From: JAWWPY01 sp963822825
GTDB taxonomy: Bacteria; Actinomycetota; Actinomycetes; Streptosporangiales; Streptosporangiaceae
Length of the DNA stretch: 64,000 nt
Assembly (NCBI GenBank): GCA_963822825.1
Contig: CAWGIW010000008.1
Coordinates: 62,001-126,000, forward strand
Reading direction: 5' to 3'
Under the pieces are notes generated by a model, which was not told the origin of the DNA, did not search any database, and saw only the letters and a list, made by a program, of their open reading frames with translations. This document shows, piece by piece, positions 63,305 through 64,000 of this stretch. Position 1 is the first letter of the stretch. Every line of letters starts with the position of its first letter. Both the position numbers and the translations under genes were made by a program.

Positions 63305-63680
63305 TCAGGCCTCACCGTAACGGAACGTCGCCAAGATGCCGCCGGTCGTCCAGGGCCGGAGCTTGCCGGGGTTACGTACGGCCCAGATGTGGGTGATCCG
63401 GTCGGCTGCGGGGTCGAACGCGAACACCGTCACCGTGACGCCGTCTTGCTGAGCCACCAGGCCGGGCTGGCCGTTGACCGTGCGCTCCAGGAACGTCACG
63501 GTGCCGGGTGCCCGGCCGGCGATACCGGCCAGGTAGCGCGCGACCTGCTCGGCGCCTTCGATCGGGTGCGGCGCGGCGCTGGCCCGGCGGCCGCCGTCAG
63601 CGATCACCGTGGCGCCGGGGTCCAGCAGGCCGATGAGGGCGGCTCGGGGATGGCGTCGCCTCCTTGGCTCGCATCTAGCC
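63305..63680 (-). pseudogene. SigJ-type sigma factor, C-terminal SnoaL-like domain only
   Basis: The minus strand encodes ALIGLLDPGATVIADGGRRA, then EGAEQVARYLAGIAG, NGQPGLVAQQDGVTVTVFAF and RITHIWAVRNPGKLRPW. This is the SnoaL/NTF2-like tail of ECF sigma factors of the SigJ group, which have this extra domain after regions 2 and 4. Upstream of it the frame carries no sigma regions, only Arg-rich sequence, with a likely slip near 63640. The gene is therefore a 5'-truncated remnant. It is divergent from the SnoaL-like gene at the right edge. Confidence 0.65.
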
Positions 63681-63805
63681 CCCACCAGGTCGACGAGACA
63701 GCGCCCCAGAATGTGAGGCTGGCACGTCGCCTGACCTTCCGTGGGGTTGCGTCGTCGTACTGCTGACAAGAACACACCAACCAGCCAGCAAGCCGGAGGC
63801 AACCG

Positions 63806-64000
63806 ATGAGCGACGTTCAGGCCATCGCTGACCGCGTCGAGATCGAGGCGCTGCGCGGCGAGTACACCGACGCGGTGATGATGCGGGATTGGGACCGCCT
63901 GGCGTCGCTGTTCACGCAGGACGCCACGGTGCGGATGCCCGACATCAACGTCGAGCTCGTCAGCCGGGAGGAGATCCGCGCCGGGATCGAGCGGATGCAG
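63806..64000 (+). CDS. SnoaL/NTF2-like protein, 5' end only
   Basis: ATG 63806 has GGAGG 7 bases upstream and opens 65 residues: MSDVQAIADRVEIEALRGEY, TDAVMMRDWDRLASLFTQDA, TVRMPDINVELVSREEIRAG… This is the N-terminal helix and first strand of an NTF2-like/SnoaL_4-type cone fold, found in ketosteroid-isomerase-like enzymes. The frame is open to the right edge; typical total length would be about 130-150 residues. Confidence 0.8.
   Translation, partial: MSDVQAIADRVEIEALRGEYTDAVMMRDWDRLASLFTQDATVRMPDINVELVSREEIRAGIERMQ

Overview
The window is very GC-rich DNA from an actinobacterium. Several gene families point that way: a GAF-less-looking ANTAR regulator, a SigE-type sigma factor paired with an anti-sigma-like protein, a SigJ fragment, a PPOX/F420-type flavoprotein, PadR- and MarR-controlled exporters, and LacI-controlled secreted glycosidases. 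The genus cannot be named from this stretch alone. Genes are tightly packed, often with ATGA or TGATG stop/start overlaps.

Layout. 1-1.1 kb is a decayed edge: the end of an SRPBCC gene, a broken IS701-type transposase and a flavin monooxygenase tail. 1.0-3.9 kb holds a drug exporter, a WrbA-like quinone reductase and a divergent MarR regulator with a two-site operator. 4.4-9.5 kb is a disulfide-forming module (DUF929 / VKOR / DUF929) directly downstream of a large ATPase-LuxR regulator, with a complete IS5-type element just upstream at 9616-10711. 10.9-15 kb is a heavily broken molybdate/tungstate-type ABC transporter and its HTH-plus-periplasmic-binding-domain regulator. 15-22 kb carries mixed housekeeping and stress genes: methyltransferases, PPOX, PEBP, ANTAR, glycosyltransferase, NDH-2 and GNAT. 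22-32 kb is a carbohydrate region with a GH16 pseudogene, a LacI regulator, a GH1 beta-glucosidase and a giant broken GH35 beta-galactosidase, with several LacI-type operator sites. 32-36.7 kb has a sigma/anti-sigma pair and a PadR-ABC-FtsX exporter.

36.8-52.6 kb is the centrepiece, a co-directional molybdenum/tungsten operon. In order it encodes a MobA fused to a MoaD-like domain, an aldehyde:ferredoxin oxidoreductase (AOR), a Cys-type NAD-linked formate dehydrogenase FdhA with a fused NuoE-NuoF partner, MoeA, a MoeA fused to a periplasmic-binding domain, a selenocysteine formate dehydrogenase of the FdnG type, its iron-sulfur subunit and an NrfD-type membrane subunit. The in-frame TGA at 47811-47813 is followed, at exactly the spacing known for E. 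coli fdhF, by a 17-nt hairpin with a GGUCU loop. This is a textbook bacterial SECIS. The cluster would therefore make two different formate dehydrogenases and a probable tungsten enzyme, together with several of the late cofactor-assembly steps.

52.6-64 kb contains a MetE-like methyltransferase, a YihY membrane protein, a FolP-like dihydropteroate synthase, a sensor kinase co-transcribed with a Tat-type binding lipoprotein, FolD, a PLP decarboxylase and a SnoaL-like protein running off the end.

Two window-wide oddities matter for anyone using this annotation. First, many conserved genes are split by 1-base frameshifts, and a few by in-frame TAG codons, very unevenly distributed. These may be true decay or assembly error, and the sequence alone does not decide. 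Second, five genes carry short tandem minisatellites (15, 18 or 24/48 bp), all in the N-terminal part of the encoded exported or membrane protein.
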